Source: Pomacea canaliculata
Taxonomy: Eukaryota > Mollusca > Gastropoda > Architaenioglossa > Ampullariidae
Assembly (NCBI RefSeq): GCF_003073045.1
Contig: NC_037592.1
Location: 40,543,760 to 40,607,759, forward strand
Length of the DNA stretch: 64,000 bases
Reading direction: 5' to 3'
The stretch's first letter is position 1; each line of letters begins with the position of its first letter. Below, one piece after another: positions 63,667 through 64,000 of the stretch. The translations under genes and the position numbers were made by a program. The notes under the pieces were generated by a model that was given only the letters and a program-made list of their open reading frames with translations, had not been told where the DNA came from and searched no databases.

Positions 63667-64000
63667 GTACGAATGTTTTTGCAGTAATGTATTTAAATTA
63701 CGTATCGGTTCCCTTAACACACACACACAATTTTACTGATCACCTCTGGTTCACTGCATGCCGGGAAGGCTTCAAGTCGCTCTCCTTAAACTAATGGATA
63801 AATCCTCCCTGTGTCTGCTTAAAGAAACCTAGTTGCAAAACTGGTGGTGTGTGCTTTGTTTAAACGTGTTTGACAATATGATTAGATGGTTTGAGTTCTC
63901 GCACCTACTGTAACGACTGCCACCTGCTAGTGAATTTCAGTTGTCAGAATGATGTATTACAACTCTTTGTGTATTTAATTGTTCTACATGTTATAACGGG
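63667..64000. other. Right window edge, nothing recognised
   Basis: The stretch has a short CA run near 63720 and no supported gene. Confidence 0.4.

Noticed and set aside
1-64000. CRISPR arrays, bacterial operons and rRNA genes.
   Set aside because: None was seen; the intron and repeat content is that of animal nuclear DNA.

Overview
This is eukaryotic, intron-rich, AT-rich nuclear DNA. The immune-type AIG1/GIMAP GTPases, a MADF-family DNA-binding gene, RTE- and CR1-like LINE pieces, hAT transposons and a tRNA-derived SINE fit a lophotrochozoan, most likely a gastropod mollusc. That assignment is inference from the gene families, not from a marker gene. All gene models are hand-built from splice signals, reading phase and similarity among the copies; no transcript evidence was available.

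Layout. At the left, a minus-strand MADF-domain gene (exons at 9065-8897, 7840-7659 and 4543-4085) has its last exon and part of intron 2 duplicated in tandem; the outer copy (430-782) is decayed. About 0.9 kb from it, head to head, starts the first of five AIG1 loci. Gene A (9995-14894, +) encodes three tandem SAM-like modules, an acidic exon, the GTPase and a coiled coil. Gene B (21706-25298, +) is the plain GTPase plus coiled coil. Gene C (30416?-40474, +) is similar but changes frame in its coiled coil. Locus D (50907-43106, -) is an inverted, broken relative of B with a lost splice donor; a 1.8-kb hAT element with a perfect 8-bp target duplication sits in one intron. Gene E (61837-55691, -) carries an extra N-terminal coiled coil, a degenerate P-loop, a hydrophobic C-terminal stretch and a CaaX box. 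A stray coiled-coil fragment of the A type lies at 54183-54253. Between the genes are LINE, SINE and hAT remains, satellites and long stretches in which nothing was recognised.

How the parts fit. Every AIG1 locus splits the GTPase at the same places: a P-loop exon (164 nt in A, B, C and D, 155 nt in E) entered in phase 1 and left in phase 0, then one large exon with the rest of the GTPase, the coiled coil and the stop. In A, B, E and probably C and D the start codon is in a tiny 10-16 nt coding exon ending in phase 1, and every optional N-terminal exon is phase 1-1. The locus therefore looks like a cassette system in which different N-terminal modules are placed before one GTPase core without changing frame. 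A, B, C and E end in CaaX prenylation signals (CSVM, CVIS, CSIM, CVIM), implying membrane-anchored coiled-coil GTPases. A perfect kappaB-type site lies just before the start of gene A.

The best candidate for an undescribed system is this set of prenylated AIG1 GTPases with exchangeable N-terminal modules, above all the triple SAM-like form (A) and the form with a coiled coil and altered P-loop (E).
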